Of a stretch of 64,000 nucleotides of DNA, positions 1 through 7,410 are shown piece after piece; the first letter of the stretch is position 1, and the number at the start of each line of letters is the position of its first letter. Source of the stretch: OLB23 sp965230965 (GTDB taxonomy: Bacteria > Patescibacteriota > Microgenomatia > UBA1406 > HO2-37-13b); contig OZ246401.1 of NCBI GenBank assembly GCA_965230965.1, positions 744,001-808,000 of the forward strand, given 5' to 3'. The position numbers and the translations under genes are program-made. The notes below the pieces were generated by a model that was given only the letters and a program-made list of their open reading frames with translations, searched no databases and had not been told where the DNA came from.

Positions 1-463
1 CCGTACATACAACACCTTTATCAGCAGGGAGCTGGTTTTGGGCCATAATACGGGCTTTAAAGATATAGACTTTTTCTTCACCAGGTTGGAGTGTACCAAC
101 TTTGAGTACAACGTCCTTACCATCAAAGGTTCCAGGATTCTCAAAAAGTTCAACATATGCAGGAACATAGTCGCGAACAACGACATCGTCCAAGCGAACT
201 TTAGAAGTGTTTCTAACTTTTATTTCGAAGAATACATATTCCTGTGGACCAAATCTTCGGTCAGCACTGGTAAGGTTATCAACATAGGTGTATTCGGTTT
301 GACCACCTTTAGTGGCGGTGTGGGGAAGACCAACTTTCTTATCCACAGAAATACCTGGGGCAGGTTTTTTGCCTTCGTAAGGGCCATATTGACCAGCAGA
401 AACCTGGCCAGCAGCCATTAAGAAGATAATGAGAGTTAGTGCTAAGACACCAATGTTTTTCAT
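1..463 (-). CDS. Secreted DUF11-like repeat protein (partial, 3' end outside window)
   Basis: N-terminal part of an exported protein; the gene runs off the left edge and no stop is present. Residues 1-24 form a signal peptide (basic MKN, hydrophobic LALTLIIFLMAA, cleavage after VSA). The mature part opens with GQYGPYEG and continues as a beta-rich domain of the DUF11/conserved-repeat kind, with strands such as VFFEIKVRNTSK and LQPGEEKVYIFKARI. Families of this type are cell-surface or secreted structural proteins. The ATG at 463 was chosen because a consensus promoter (474-502) leaves only 10 nt between the -10 box and the start, so the mRNA is probably leaderless. Exact function is unknown. 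Confidence 0.75.
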   Translation of the reverse strand, partial: MKNIGVLALTLIIFLMAAGQVSAGQYGPYEGKKPAPGISVDKKVGLPHTATKGGQTEYTYVDNLTSADRRFGPQEYVFFEIKVRNTSKVRLDDVVVRDYVPAYVELFENPGTFDGKDVVLKVGTLQPGEEKVYIFKARIMAQNQLPADKGVVCT

Positions 464-473
464 ATGAATGGGA

Positions 474-502
474 ATTATACTATAAGTTCTGTCAGTTGTC
501 AA
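474..502 (-). promoter_or_regulatory. Sigma70-type promoter for the gene at 463
   Basis: On the minus strand TTGACA (497-502) is followed by a 17-bp spacer ending in TTATAG and then TATAAT (474-479). Both hexamers are perfect consensus. The -35 lies against the stop codon of the upstream gene (492-938). Confidence 0.7.
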
Positions 503-938
503 CTATAGGACATATCTGTTTGCGAAGTTGATCTTGTTGGGCTTCTGGAAGCTCTTCTATCTTATCAACGATTGGCTTTAGAGTTGCGTTATAGAGTACT
601 TTATTGGCGGTGCTTTCAACTTGTTTCTTTCCAGAACTCACAACTTCTTCAGTCGTATCTTCAATTTCTGTGCGGAAGTATTCGGCAGTATCAATAACAG
701 TGTCGTAGCCTTCTGAAATACTTTTAGCAAGCTCTTCATCCTGTTTTTTGGCTTGTTCAATGGTTTGCTCGCCGAGTGTTTCTGGTTGTTGTTCGGGTCC
801 TCGGCGTTTATTGGTGTCAATCAATACATATGCTGCTAAAATGCTTAGTCCGACAATGCCAAGAAATATCATTTTTGCGATTGCTTGGCGATGGCGATCT
901 TCTTCTTTTTCTTTAGTGGGGAAGATTCGTTTCAACAT
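492..938 (-). CDS. Single-pass membrane protein with charged helical tail, unknown function
   Basis: 148 residues. A basic/acidic N-terminus (KRIFPTKEKEEDRHR) precedes one transmembrane helix at about residues 23-42 (MIFLGIVGLSILAAYVLI). The rest is a charged, Glu/Lys/Gln-rich region predicted helical or coiled coil (residues ~55-135). The orientation is probably N-in with the helical tail outside. The ATG at 938 has a TATAAT box 11 nt upstream (950-955) and no SD. It is divergent from the tRNA-Thr/cupin unit and shares a compact promoter region with it. No family was recognised. Confidence 0.65.
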   Translation of the reverse strand: MLKRIFPTKEKEEDRHRQAIAKMIFLGIVGLSILAAYVLIDTNKRRGPEQQPETLGEQTIEQAKKQDEELAKSISEGYDTVIDTAEYFRTEIEDTTEEVVSSGKKQVESTANKVLYNATLKPIVDKIEELPEAQQDQLRKQICPIVDN

Positions 939-942
939 AGAT

Positions 943-978
943 ACGATTAATTATATCGTATAATAACCTGTACAGGTT
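943..978. promoter_or_regulatory. Divergent promoter region with a 14-bp perfect palindrome
   Basis: Two back-to-back TATAAT boxes lie at 950-955 (minus strand, gene 492-938) and 959-964 (plus strand, tRNA-Thr). Directly after the plus-strand -10 is the perfect palindrome AACCTGTACAGGTT (965-978), placed over the expected transcription start. A second imperfect inverted repeat TACGAT/ATCGTA spans 943-960. The placement suggests an operator; the protein that would bind it is unknown. Confidence 0.4.
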
Positions 979-993
979 GATCCTGTGGCAAGC

Positions 994-1068
994 GCCCGAA
1001 TGGCTCAGTGGCAGAGCGTCTTCTTGGTAAGAAGAAGGTCGAGAGTTCGATTCTCTCTTCGGGCTCCA
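994..1068 (+). tRNA. tRNA-Thr(GGT)
   Basis: Complete cloverleaf: acceptor GCCCGAA pairs with TTCGGGC, D arm GGCTCAGTGGCAGAGC, anticodon loop TTGGTAA with anticodon GGT, T arm GAGAG-TTCGATT-CTCTC. The 3' CCA is encoded (1066-1068), unlike the other three tRNAs here. The next start codon begins at 1070, one base after CCA. Confidence 0.95.
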
Positions 1069-1069
1069 A

Positions 1070-1435
1070 ATGCAAGTAATCAATATTCAAGACAAGCTGT
1101 CACTTTTTTCTGAGCATTGGGCACCTAAGATTATTGCCGAATTGAATGATAGTCATGTGAAGCTGGCGAAGATTCAGGGTGAGTTTGTATGGCATACGCA
1201 TGAAAATGAGGATGAAATGTTTATTGTGATCAGTGGTGACCTAAAAGTGGAACTTCGCGACAAAACTTATACGGTAAAATCAGGCGAATTGATTGTGATT
1301 CCTAAAGGAGTTGAGCATAGAACTGTGGCGGAAAACGAAGTAGCATTGATGCTTATAGAGCCTAAGGGAACAGTCAATACGGGCGATGCTGAAGAGACTG
1401 GTGATAAAAAACCTACAGAGGGCGAGTGGATCTAA
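1070..1435 (+). CDS. Cupin-domain protein
   Basis: 121-residue single-domain cupin. The first cupin motif gives metal ligands in WHTHENEDEMF (His, His, Glu), followed by GDLKVELRDKTYTVKSGEL. The second motif supplies the last ligand in PKGVEHRT. Small stand-alone cupins of this class bind a metal and a small ligand; the substrate cannot be read from sequence. The acidic/Lys tail (GDAEETGDKKPTEGEWI) lies beyond the barrel. The ATG falls one base after the tRNA-Thr CCA, so translation depends on a transcript from which the tRNA has been cleaved, leaving an almost leaderless mRNA. Confidence 0.8.
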   Translation: MQVINIQDKLSLFSEHWAPKIIAELNDSHVKLAKIQGEFVWHTHENEDEMFIVISGDLKVELRDKTYTVKSGELIVIPKGVEHRTVAENEVALMLIEPKGTVNTGDAEETGDKKPTEGEWI

Positions 1436-1461
1436 TTTCCTTTTACTTCTTAATTGCTCCT

Positions 1462-1590
1462 CCATGTTTCCACGCACTAGTACATAAACTGCTGGATTAT
1501 TAAAATTGGGCTCGAAAGTAATTAAAATACTTTCCACGTACTAGTACACGGTATAAAGGAGGCGCACATCATATATGATGTAATGCCTTA
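1462..1590 (+). repeat. Left terminal inverted repeat of the 3-kb module
   Basis: Contains, in order: TTTCCACGCACTAGTACATA (1467), a related TTTCCACGTACTAGTACACG followed by GTATAAAGGAGG (1531), and the palindrome CATCATATATGATG (1567-1580). The same three blocks in the same order and spacing, inverted, occur at 4302-4424. Homology continues weakly outward in a shared TTACTTCTT (about 1443 and 4450). It lies in the gap between the convergent genes 1070-1435 and 1630-2343, so it is not a promoter for them. Confidence 0.75.
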
Positions 1591-1629
1591 AACGATGAAC
1601 AAGATTATTAGGATCCTATAGTTTCAAGC

Positions 1630-2343
1630 TCACAATCCAAAAATTCCTCGCAGAAAATCTCCTAAACTTTTTCCACCTGCTCCAGGCGTAGGAGTTGGAG
1701 GTACTGGCGTTGGTGTTGCTCCACCGGGTGTCGGCGTAGCCGTAGGTGCTGTTGCAGGTCCTTGGGTACCACGCAAGATAACCGCGCTGAAATTTGGTGT
1801 TGTGGGCGTAGTTGTCGCACTTTCTTCAGTAACAATGAGTTCATTGTAGGTGCTCAAGTTTTTTGCATATGTTTTGTCCGTCGAGGGTAAAGAAGCCGTA
1901 TCAAATGAAGAAATAAGCTCATTTAGGGCAGGAGTGCCATCAGTTTTCGACAGCCACATGTAATATTTATTCCCAGCCGCCTTTGTTTTAAGTGGAACCG
2001 GTTTTGTAATCTGTAATCGATAACTATTCGTGCTCGTTGTATAAGTTCCAGCTCCAACAACATTATCTCCGGAAGCCTCTGGTATAAAAATACGCGTTAA
2101 GATTGTCCCTGTGCTGCCTGCAGGAGTAGGAGTTGGTGTTGCGCCACTAGCTGGTGCTGGCGTTGGCGTGGCTTTTGAACCCGAGCCGGGTTGTGTGATT
2201 AATGTATTATCTGCGGGTGAAAAGTTAAGTAAATGAAAGATTTTGAGGCGAATTTTATTTAGATCGTATGTTTCTTCGGCATGGGTTTGAATAGGGAATA
2301 TAAGAATAATAGAGACAAAGAGCAATAGAAAAATGTAGCGCAT
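1630..2343 (-). CDS. Secreted protein with Pro/Thr-rich linkers
   Basis: 237 residues from the ATG at 2343, chosen because it starts a classic signal peptide (MRYIFLLLFVSIILIFPIQ, then THAEE) and lies 7 nt after the upstream stop; longer starts run into the upstream coding frame. Two low-complexity linkers (ATPTPAPASGATPTPTPAG near residue 60, and ATPTPVPPTPTPGAGG near the C-terminus) bracket a central unrecognised domain. The short C-terminal end (KSLGDFLRGIFGL) looks amphipathic. It is co-transcribed with the surface protein 2351-4216, and both genes are enclosed by inverted repeats. Function unknown; probably an extracellular partner of its neighbour. Confidence 0.65.
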   Translation of the reverse strand: MRYIFLLLFVSIILIFPIQTHAEETYDLNKIRLKIFHLLNFSPADNTLITQPGSGSKATPTPAPASGATPTPTPAGSTGTILTRIFIPEASGDNVVGAGTYTTSTNSYRLQITKPVPLKTKAAGNKYYMWLSKTDGTPALNELISSFDTASLPSTDKTYAKNLSTYNELIVTEESATTTPTTPNFSAVILRGTQGPATAPTATPTPGGATPTPVPPTPTPGAGGKSLGDFLRGIFGL

Positions 2344-2350
2344 AGTAACT

Positions 2351-4216
2351 TTATACCATTTCTTCGGGCTCTTCATCATCGTAGTCTTCAGAATTCTTCG
2401 ATGACATGAGGCTTGAGCGTTGATTACGAATGTACATGACCAATGTTGCTGCGACAACAATGAAGAGGATTATGAGGACGATGAGGAGCGTGCTGCTGGA
2501 TTGGCCAGTGGCACGCGCAAGATTTTCAAGCGCCGAACCACCTTTAAGCCCACCTTTGTTGTACATGCCGGGCTCGCCACCATTTTGACCACCTTCATTT
2601 CCTGAGCCGTTTTGAGCCTGGTTTTTGTTCTTCACATAGGCACCTGGATCAACTTGAACACCGTTCTTTGTGCCCGTCATAGGTTTAATCAGATTTGCAT
2701 CGTGATATTCTTTATTTTTCTTTACAAAGTCAGGAAGAGTTACTTTAATTGTGTTTGCTGGTGCAGGTACGACATTTGCTGGGCTATATTCGATGTGATA
2801 GGGAAGAATAGGAAGGAATTTTGGACTGATGGAATAAAACGCTTTATCATCAGCTTTGGTTTCGTAGTAGACGACGTCCGTGTTATCAAGCACAATACGA
2901 ACCGTGGCCAAAGGCATAAGCCTTCCTGATGTATCATAGGCATAACCTTCAAGATAGCGAGCAATTGGATCAAAGACACGTTCAACAGTCTTTGGATTTG
3001 TAGGTATGACTGGTGTGCCTTCACGCATATCAACTTCGGTTAAAACAAGCTTAAGTTGTTGTGAAGGATCGATAAGGGTGTTATTGATAAAGAAGCTAAA
3101 ACCACCAAATTTATCAGCATTTTGCTGTGCAACAGATACATTGCCTTGCATAACATTAACTTGGGTCAATGGCCATGATGCGCGGCCTTCAATACGTGTT
3201 TGCTCACCGAGTTGCAGATGACTAAAGCCCATGATCTTTAAGATTGGCTGAAGGCCACCTTGCACAGGGATATCACGCTGTTCAGGCTTATTAAGTGTCT
3301 CTACTATGGCATCGCCATATGTATAAAGATTACTGTAGGCGAGAGTGGCGTTTGGATGGACCTTTGTAATGTCCATGTTGACCAAATTTGTATTCAGGTA
3401 ACTAGTTCCAGGCTCAATATTGAAGTTAAACATACCATCTTCTTTTGTTGTGATTGGGTTAGGTACGCCAGGAAGACTAATTGCTTTTTTACTTGTGAAA
3501 TCATAGATATTAACAACGACGCCAGGAACCGGCTTTAGCGCGTCATTAAAGACGCGGCCAAAGGGGTCGGCGCGAACAGATACACATGCTGCTGGTTCGC
3601 CCTGAGTTCGGAATGTTGCATAGGTCAAGCTATCGGTGTCTTTTGATCCAGCTGCTACATTTGTATCATCTCTGCCGACAACGCTAGGTGTTGTCTTTGC
3701 AACAAAGAAACAGGTATGATTTTGCACATTAAATGTGTGAGGACGCACATATACTTCAAGGTTGCCGTCAGCTGTTGTAGCTGGGGAGGCTGAGCCGTTG
3801 AGAAGCTCCATACCCCAATTACTATATTGCTGACCTCTGTAAGAAACTGGGCGGGACATATATTCTAAGGTGTCCTCACCAAGACATAATTGGCGGTCAA
3901 TCTCTTTATCATTGGATGAAAAAACCTGACCGCGGGCTGGGTCATCATACCCACAGACTGTATACCATTGAATGGGTACACCACTTTGCGGATCTTTCGT
4001 TGGAAGACCAGTTGCATTCAATTTAAGGGTATGGAAACCATTGTTATTAGCACCCATGTCAGTAACACTAGGGCAGACCCAGATTGAATTGTCACAAGCT
4101 GGTGCGTCAACAGTTTTTTGTTGTGCATGTGCGGGGGTTACAAAGATGAGAGCAGCGAGCATTACAAAAGCACTAAAACTAAAAAAAACCGAAAATGCTT
4201 TTTTTGGCACGTGCAT
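2351..4216 (-). CDS. Large surface protein, C-terminally membrane-anchored, carboxypeptidase-regulatory-like domains
   Basis: 621 residues. A signal peptide (residues ~1-31, ending PAHA) leads to a large extracellular part. Within it, at about residues 215-290, VVVNIYDFTSKKAISLPG and the following TKEDGMFNFNIEPGTSY have the pattern of carboxypeptidase-regulatory-like beta sandwiches; a second such unit is near residues 420-490 (ATVRIVLDNTD). A Gly/Asn-rich stretch precedes one transmembrane helix (LLIVLIILFIVVAATLVMYI, ~580-600) and an acidic cytoplasmic tail (DDEEPEEMV). Probably an adhesion or surface-display protein. A minus-strand TTGACA-17-TACCTT promoter ends 7 nt before the ATG, so the mRNA is probably leaderless. 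Confidence 0.7.
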   Translation of the reverse strand: MHVPKKAFSVFFSFSAFVMLAALIFVTPAHAQQKTVDAPACDNSIWVCPSVTDMGANNNGFHTLKLNATGLPTKDPQSGVPIQWYTVCGYDDPARGQVFSSNDKEIDRQLCLGEDTLEYMSRPVSYRGQQYSNWGMELLNGSASPATTADGNLEVYVRPHTFNVQNHTCFFVAKTTPSVVGRDDTNVAAGSKDTDSLTYATFRTQGEPAACVSVRADPFGRVFNDALKPVPGVVVNIYDFTSKKAISLPGVPNPITTKEDGMFNFNIEPGTSYLNTNLVNMDITKVHPNATLAYSNLYTYGDAIVETLNKPEQRDIPVQGGLQPILKIMGFSHLQLGEQTRIEGRASWPLTQVNVMQGNVSVAQQNADKFGGFSFFINNTLIDPSQQLKLVLTEVDMREGTPVIPTNPKTVERVFDPIARYLEGYAYDTSGRLMPLATVRIVLDNTDVVYYETKADDKAFYSISPKFLPILPYHIEYSPANVVPAPANTIKVTLPDFVKKNKEYHDANLIKPMTGTKNGVQVDPGAYVKNKNQAQNGSGNEGGQNGGEPGMYNKGGLKGGSALENLARATGQSSSTLLIVLIILFIVVAATLVMYIRNQRSSLMSSKNSEDYDDEEPEEMV

Positions 4217-4301
4217 ATATTACAAGGTAATAATATTTAGATTGAATGTCAAGGAGGAATTGCTATAAGATCTCAATAATATCGCTCCTTGTCTTAGACG
4301 T

Positions 4302-4424
4302 TATATCATATATGATATAGGCCCTCCTCTATACCGTGTACTAGTGCGTGGAAGATTTTTTAATTATTTTTGAACTCAAAGTTAATAAATCGATGGTTTA
4401 TGTACTAGTGCGTGGAAACATGGG
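4302..4424 (-). repeat. Right terminal inverted repeat of the 3-kb module
   Basis: Reverse complement of the left repeat in block order. Reading inward: CCATGTTTCCACGCACTAGT (outer copy, about 4398-4423), CTTCCACGCACTAGTACACG with TATAGAGGAGG (inner copy, 4330-4353), and the palindrome TATATCATATATGATATA (4302-4319). It lies between gene 4451-6796 and the promoter of gene 2351-4216, so the promoter is inside the bounded segment. Confidence 0.75.
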
Positions 4425-4450
4425 GTTTGAAAAAGAAAGTCAAGAAGTAA

Positions 4451-6796
4451 TTATTGATCGCCAAGAATAAGTGTTCCTGTTTCTACTGCGTAATAATCGC
4501 TGACAACAATTGGATTAAACACAGGTTGTGAAAGTGAAACTTTGGTATCGGTACCACTCAAGACAAAGAAGTAACGATAGAAATCATGCGGGGCAGGGGA
4601 AAGGGATACAGGAAGTGTGCGATCAAGCACTGCACGCGGCAACAGGACAATTTTCACATACGCGCCGCGCAATGAGTTTATTTCTCTTTTAACTTCGCCC
4701 ACAAGATCAGAAATTTGCGCAGCATTCAAATGTGCTTGTGGGGCAACAGTCTGCTCAAAGAAGCTAATCAGGTCTTTTTTCGCTACAACATAGCCAGCTT
4801 CATTGTACGATTCTTTTTCTAGCGCATTTTTTACCGCCAGTTTATTAAATTCCCAATAGTGGCGTTTATTGGCGGAGGTTGTAATATTCCAGCCATTTTC
4901 TATATTTAATGCCGGCTGCGCAAACGATACGCCGCCAACAGGATCTAATTTCACTTCAACCTGTTGTGGTGTGCTACTCGTTATATATAAAGAAGGGGAG
5001 CCCGTGGTCAAATATTTACACGCGACAAAAGTACCTGCAACGGAAGCTGACAATGGACAATCTGATCGATCACCAATATCACATTTTACCGCGCGTGTTC
5101 TTCTAAATTCCATATAATCACTGCGCACCCCATTTGGAATAGCTGTTCCATCACCGAGCGCACCAGCCACTTGCTGTTCGCTTGTAACAGCAATCCACCA
5201 CTCACGCCCTGGTCTACCTCTATCTATCCATGCGATATATATACCATCTGAAATTTTCAGAGCATTGGTAAATTGATCCTTAATAGGGCATGACGATGCT
5301 TCGCCTTGAACTGTGAAATTTTTGTATTGCAATGTGTCGGCGTGTGAACCAGCATCAATAACTGTCGGCACAGGATTTGGTAATACGTTTTGAGCTATTG
5401 TTGTGGCCCCCAATACTGCGGTTTTGCCACATCGGCTGTCATTGACTGCTGAAGCAGATTCTACAAACAGTCCATCATAACCACTTTCAAGTCGACCTTG
5501 TGAACGAGAGATCCATGAGGGACACAAATATTCCTGTTTCATGCCTGGCACAACAGGGTAGGCAAGTACAAAATCTGTTACGTCAACGGTCTCGGCTTGG
5601 GCAGTATTATTAATGTAAACATTGCGAAGATCCGTAAAACCAGAGCCTTGTGGTGCGGCAAAAGCAAATTGCTTCTGGTTGCCCTTGAGCTTATCGAAAC
5701 CACTTGTTGCATCAACAATATTACTTGTTGGCACATTAATTTCTGATTGAACAGGTAAAATATTCGAGCTAAATGCTAAAACGCCGCCTGTTTTTTTATC
5801 ATATTGTACCGTTATGGTGTTGAAGTCTGTTGGTCTAAAGTCATCTCCACGAGGTGCGGCGGGGACTGCGCCAAGTGATATGTCTTTCAAGGCTTCGTTG
5901 ACGGGTAAATTAAGAATGCCGAAGTAGCTCACGATTGGCGCTCCTGTTGTTTGCCATTCACAATGAATGTCGACATAGGTAGATTGTGGGTTAGACTTTT
6001 TTGTGTAGGTATCGGTTGCTTGTAAGCATGGCTGTGTATAACCAAGCGAGCGAGCAAGAGCGAGCGCATCTTGTTTAGAGTCTCCAGTTGCTGCCTGGCG
6101 AATAGCATTGTTCGCACTAAACATAACCGTTCCAGTTTGATTATTAACCGCGAGATATAGTTTGTTTTGAAGGTCAAAAATCTGCGTAAGGCCTGCCTTA
6201 TTTTTTTCTATAACAACAGAGCTACTTGAGAGTGGGGAAAGTCCAAGTGTTTGTGCCATTGAGGCAATATCGCTTTGAGAATATGTGGTTTTAAGTTTAT
6301 ATATTTTAAGCTCACTCGGGGTGTTTGGCAAGGCTGTGCGCAATACATAATCTTTTACGACAACTTTAGGAATAGGAAGCGCCTCACGATTTATCTTTTC
6401 CAAGAGTTCTTTTTGATCTTGTGAAGGAATTGTCGTGCCGCTTGTTACTTTTTTTCCTGTTGAAACAGTATTATCGCCTTGGTCATTGTTTCCTCCTTGC
6501 GACGGGGATGTTATGTTTGTTCGAGTGTTTTTGACTGATTTGCCAGAGATGCGCGACGCAACGCGATCGAGAAGTGTTTGTGGTTTTTCTTGATTCACGA
6601 TTCCACCATTTAAGGAACCGTTAGAATTTGTTCCTGTTTTAATTTCAGTTCGAAGCTGATCAACATTTTGTACAGTGACCTGCTGGGCTAGCAGTGCAAA
6701 GATAAGGGCGGTAACAAAAGCGAAAAAAATTACTGCAATCACAGCGAAATACTTCTTTTCAGTTAAGCTTCGCAATCGTTCCGGGAGATCTTCCAT
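4451..6796 (-). CDS. Large membrane-anchored extracellular protein, unknown function
   Basis: 781 residues from the ATG at 6796. A short basic cytoplasmic segment (MEDLPERLRSLTEKK) is followed by one transmembrane helix (FAVIAVIFFAFVTALIFALL, ~17-37) and a large extracellular region with an early Ser/Thr/Asn-rich linker (residues ~60-130). No catalytic motif was recognised. Scattered Cys residues (CLQATDTY, HCEWQT, YLCPSW, RCGKT, CPIKD, RAVKCDIGDRSDCP) suggest disulfides. The start is supported by a TTGACA-18-TATAAC promoter at 6803-6832, inside the end of the upstream gene, leaving 6 nt to the ATG. Together with the two genes to its left it makes a surface-protein cluster. Confidence 0.6.
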   Translation of the reverse strand: MEDLPERLRSLTEKKYFAVIAVIFFAFVTALIFALLAQQVTVQNVDQLRTEIKTGTNSNGSLNGGIVNQEKPQTLLDRVASRISGKSVKNTRTNITSPSQGGNNDQGDNTVSTGKKVTSGTTIPSQDQKELLEKINREALPIPKVVVKDYVLRTALPNTPSELKIYKLKTTYSQSDIASMAQTLGLSPLSSSSVVIEKNKAGLTQIFDLQNKLYLAVNNQTGTVMFSANNAIRQAATGDSKQDALALARSLGYTQPCLQATDTYTKKSNPQSTYVDIHCEWQTTGAPIVSYFGILNLPVNEALKDISLGAVPAAPRGDDFRPTDFNTITVQYDKKTGGVLAFSSNILPVQSEINVPTSNIVDATSGFDKLKGNQKQFAFAAPQGSGFTDLRNVYINNTAQAETVDVTDFVLAYPVVPGMKQEYLCPSWISRSQGRLESGYDGLFVESASAVNDSRCGKTAVLGATTIAQNVLPNPVPTVIDAGSHADTLQYKNFTVQGEASSCPIKDQFTNALKISDGIYIAWIDRGRPGREWWIAVTSEQQVAGALGDGTAIPNGVRSDYMEFRRTRAVKCDIGDRSDCPLSASVAGTFVACKYLTTGSPSLYITSSTPQQVEVKLDPVGGVSFAQPALNIENGWNITTSANKRHYWEFNKLAVKNALEKESYNEAGYVVAKKDLISFFEQTVAPQAHLNAAQISDLVGEVKREINSLRGAYVKIVLLPRAVLDRTLPVSLSPAPHDFYRYFFVLSGTDTKVSLSQPVFNPIVVSDYYAVETGTLILGDQ

Positions 6797-6803
6797 TATA
6801 TGG

Positions 6804-7355
6804 TTATACTGTGTGGGAGGCAAGAATGTCAAGTTGATCGTATGCGTGATAGCTTACTATGGCGGCAGATATAATGACATTTAGTGATATATTAATGCCG
6901 AACATGGGTATTTCAAGAATACTGTCACAAAGATCTAAAACTTCTTTCTTGGAGCCACTTGTTTCGTTGCCTACAACAAGTGCAAGGGGAGCTTTGTAGT
7001 CAAAGGTTTGATATGGAACAGAGCGTTCGTCTTGTTCGATAGCGGCGATGTGAATGTTGGGTACTTCTTTTCGAATAGCAGCGATTGCTTCTTGTGTAGT
7101 TTTGAAATACTCCCAGGGAACAATTTTATATGTGCCGATGGAGGCTTTTTTTATACGATGGTTGGGAGGGGTTTCTGAATCGCCGCAGATGTAGAGCTTT
7201 TCAATGGCGAGTCCGTCGGCTAAACGGAAAAGGCCGCCTATATTATATGTGTCATAAATATTATCCAGAATAAAATACACAGGATGACGGGGAATTTGCG
7301 GTTTTTCTTCATTTTCATCTAGGTCACGAAGTGCCTTTGCATCAAGCTTTTTCAT
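6804..7355 (-). CDS. SPOUT-class (SpoU/TrmH family) RNA 2'-O-methyltransferase
   Basis: 183 residues from the ATG at 7355. SpoU motif 1 is FILDNIYDTYNIGGLFRLAD (Asn and Arg of the RNA/SAM site). Motifs 2 and 3 are LALVVGNETSGSKKEVLDLC and IPMFGINISLNVIISAAI, which form the SAM-binding knot. Enzymes of this class methylate the 2'-OH of tRNA or rRNA; which one cannot be told. The usual SLNVS of motif 3 is SLNVI here. The start has TATAAT and 6 nt before the ATG, i.e. leaderless. A degenerate R-type repeat overlaps this promoter. Confidence 0.85.
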   Translation of the reverse strand: MKKLDAKALRDLDENEEKPQIPRHPVYFILDNIYDTYNIGGLFRLADGLAIEKLYICGDSETPPNHRIKKASIGTYKIVPWEYFKTTQEAIAAIRKEVPNIHIAAIEQDERSVPYQTFDYKAPLALVVGNETSGSKKEVLDLCDSILEIPMFGINISLNVIISAAIVSYHAYDQLDILASHTV

Positions 7356-7368
7356 GGAGATATTATAA

Positions 7369-7400
7369 GGCACGGACCAGGTCTTGAAAAGCCCCGGTCC
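7369..7400 (+). repeat. Degenerate copy of the dispersed R repeat (A)
   Basis: GGCACGGACCAGGTCTTG keeps the GGCACG start and the ACCAGGTCTT dyad of the R family but lacks the 8-9 nt between them. It lies in the divergent gap between the methyltransferase (minus) and the VirB6-like gene (plus), overlapping the -35 side of the methyltransferase promoter. Confidence 0.35.
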
Positions 7401-7410
7401 TTTCTCTAAT

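Noticed and set aside
38..421. Plus-strand open frame of 127 codons at the left edge
   Set aside because: It is antisense to the secreted protein on the minus strand (1-463), which has a signal peptide and a perfect promoter.
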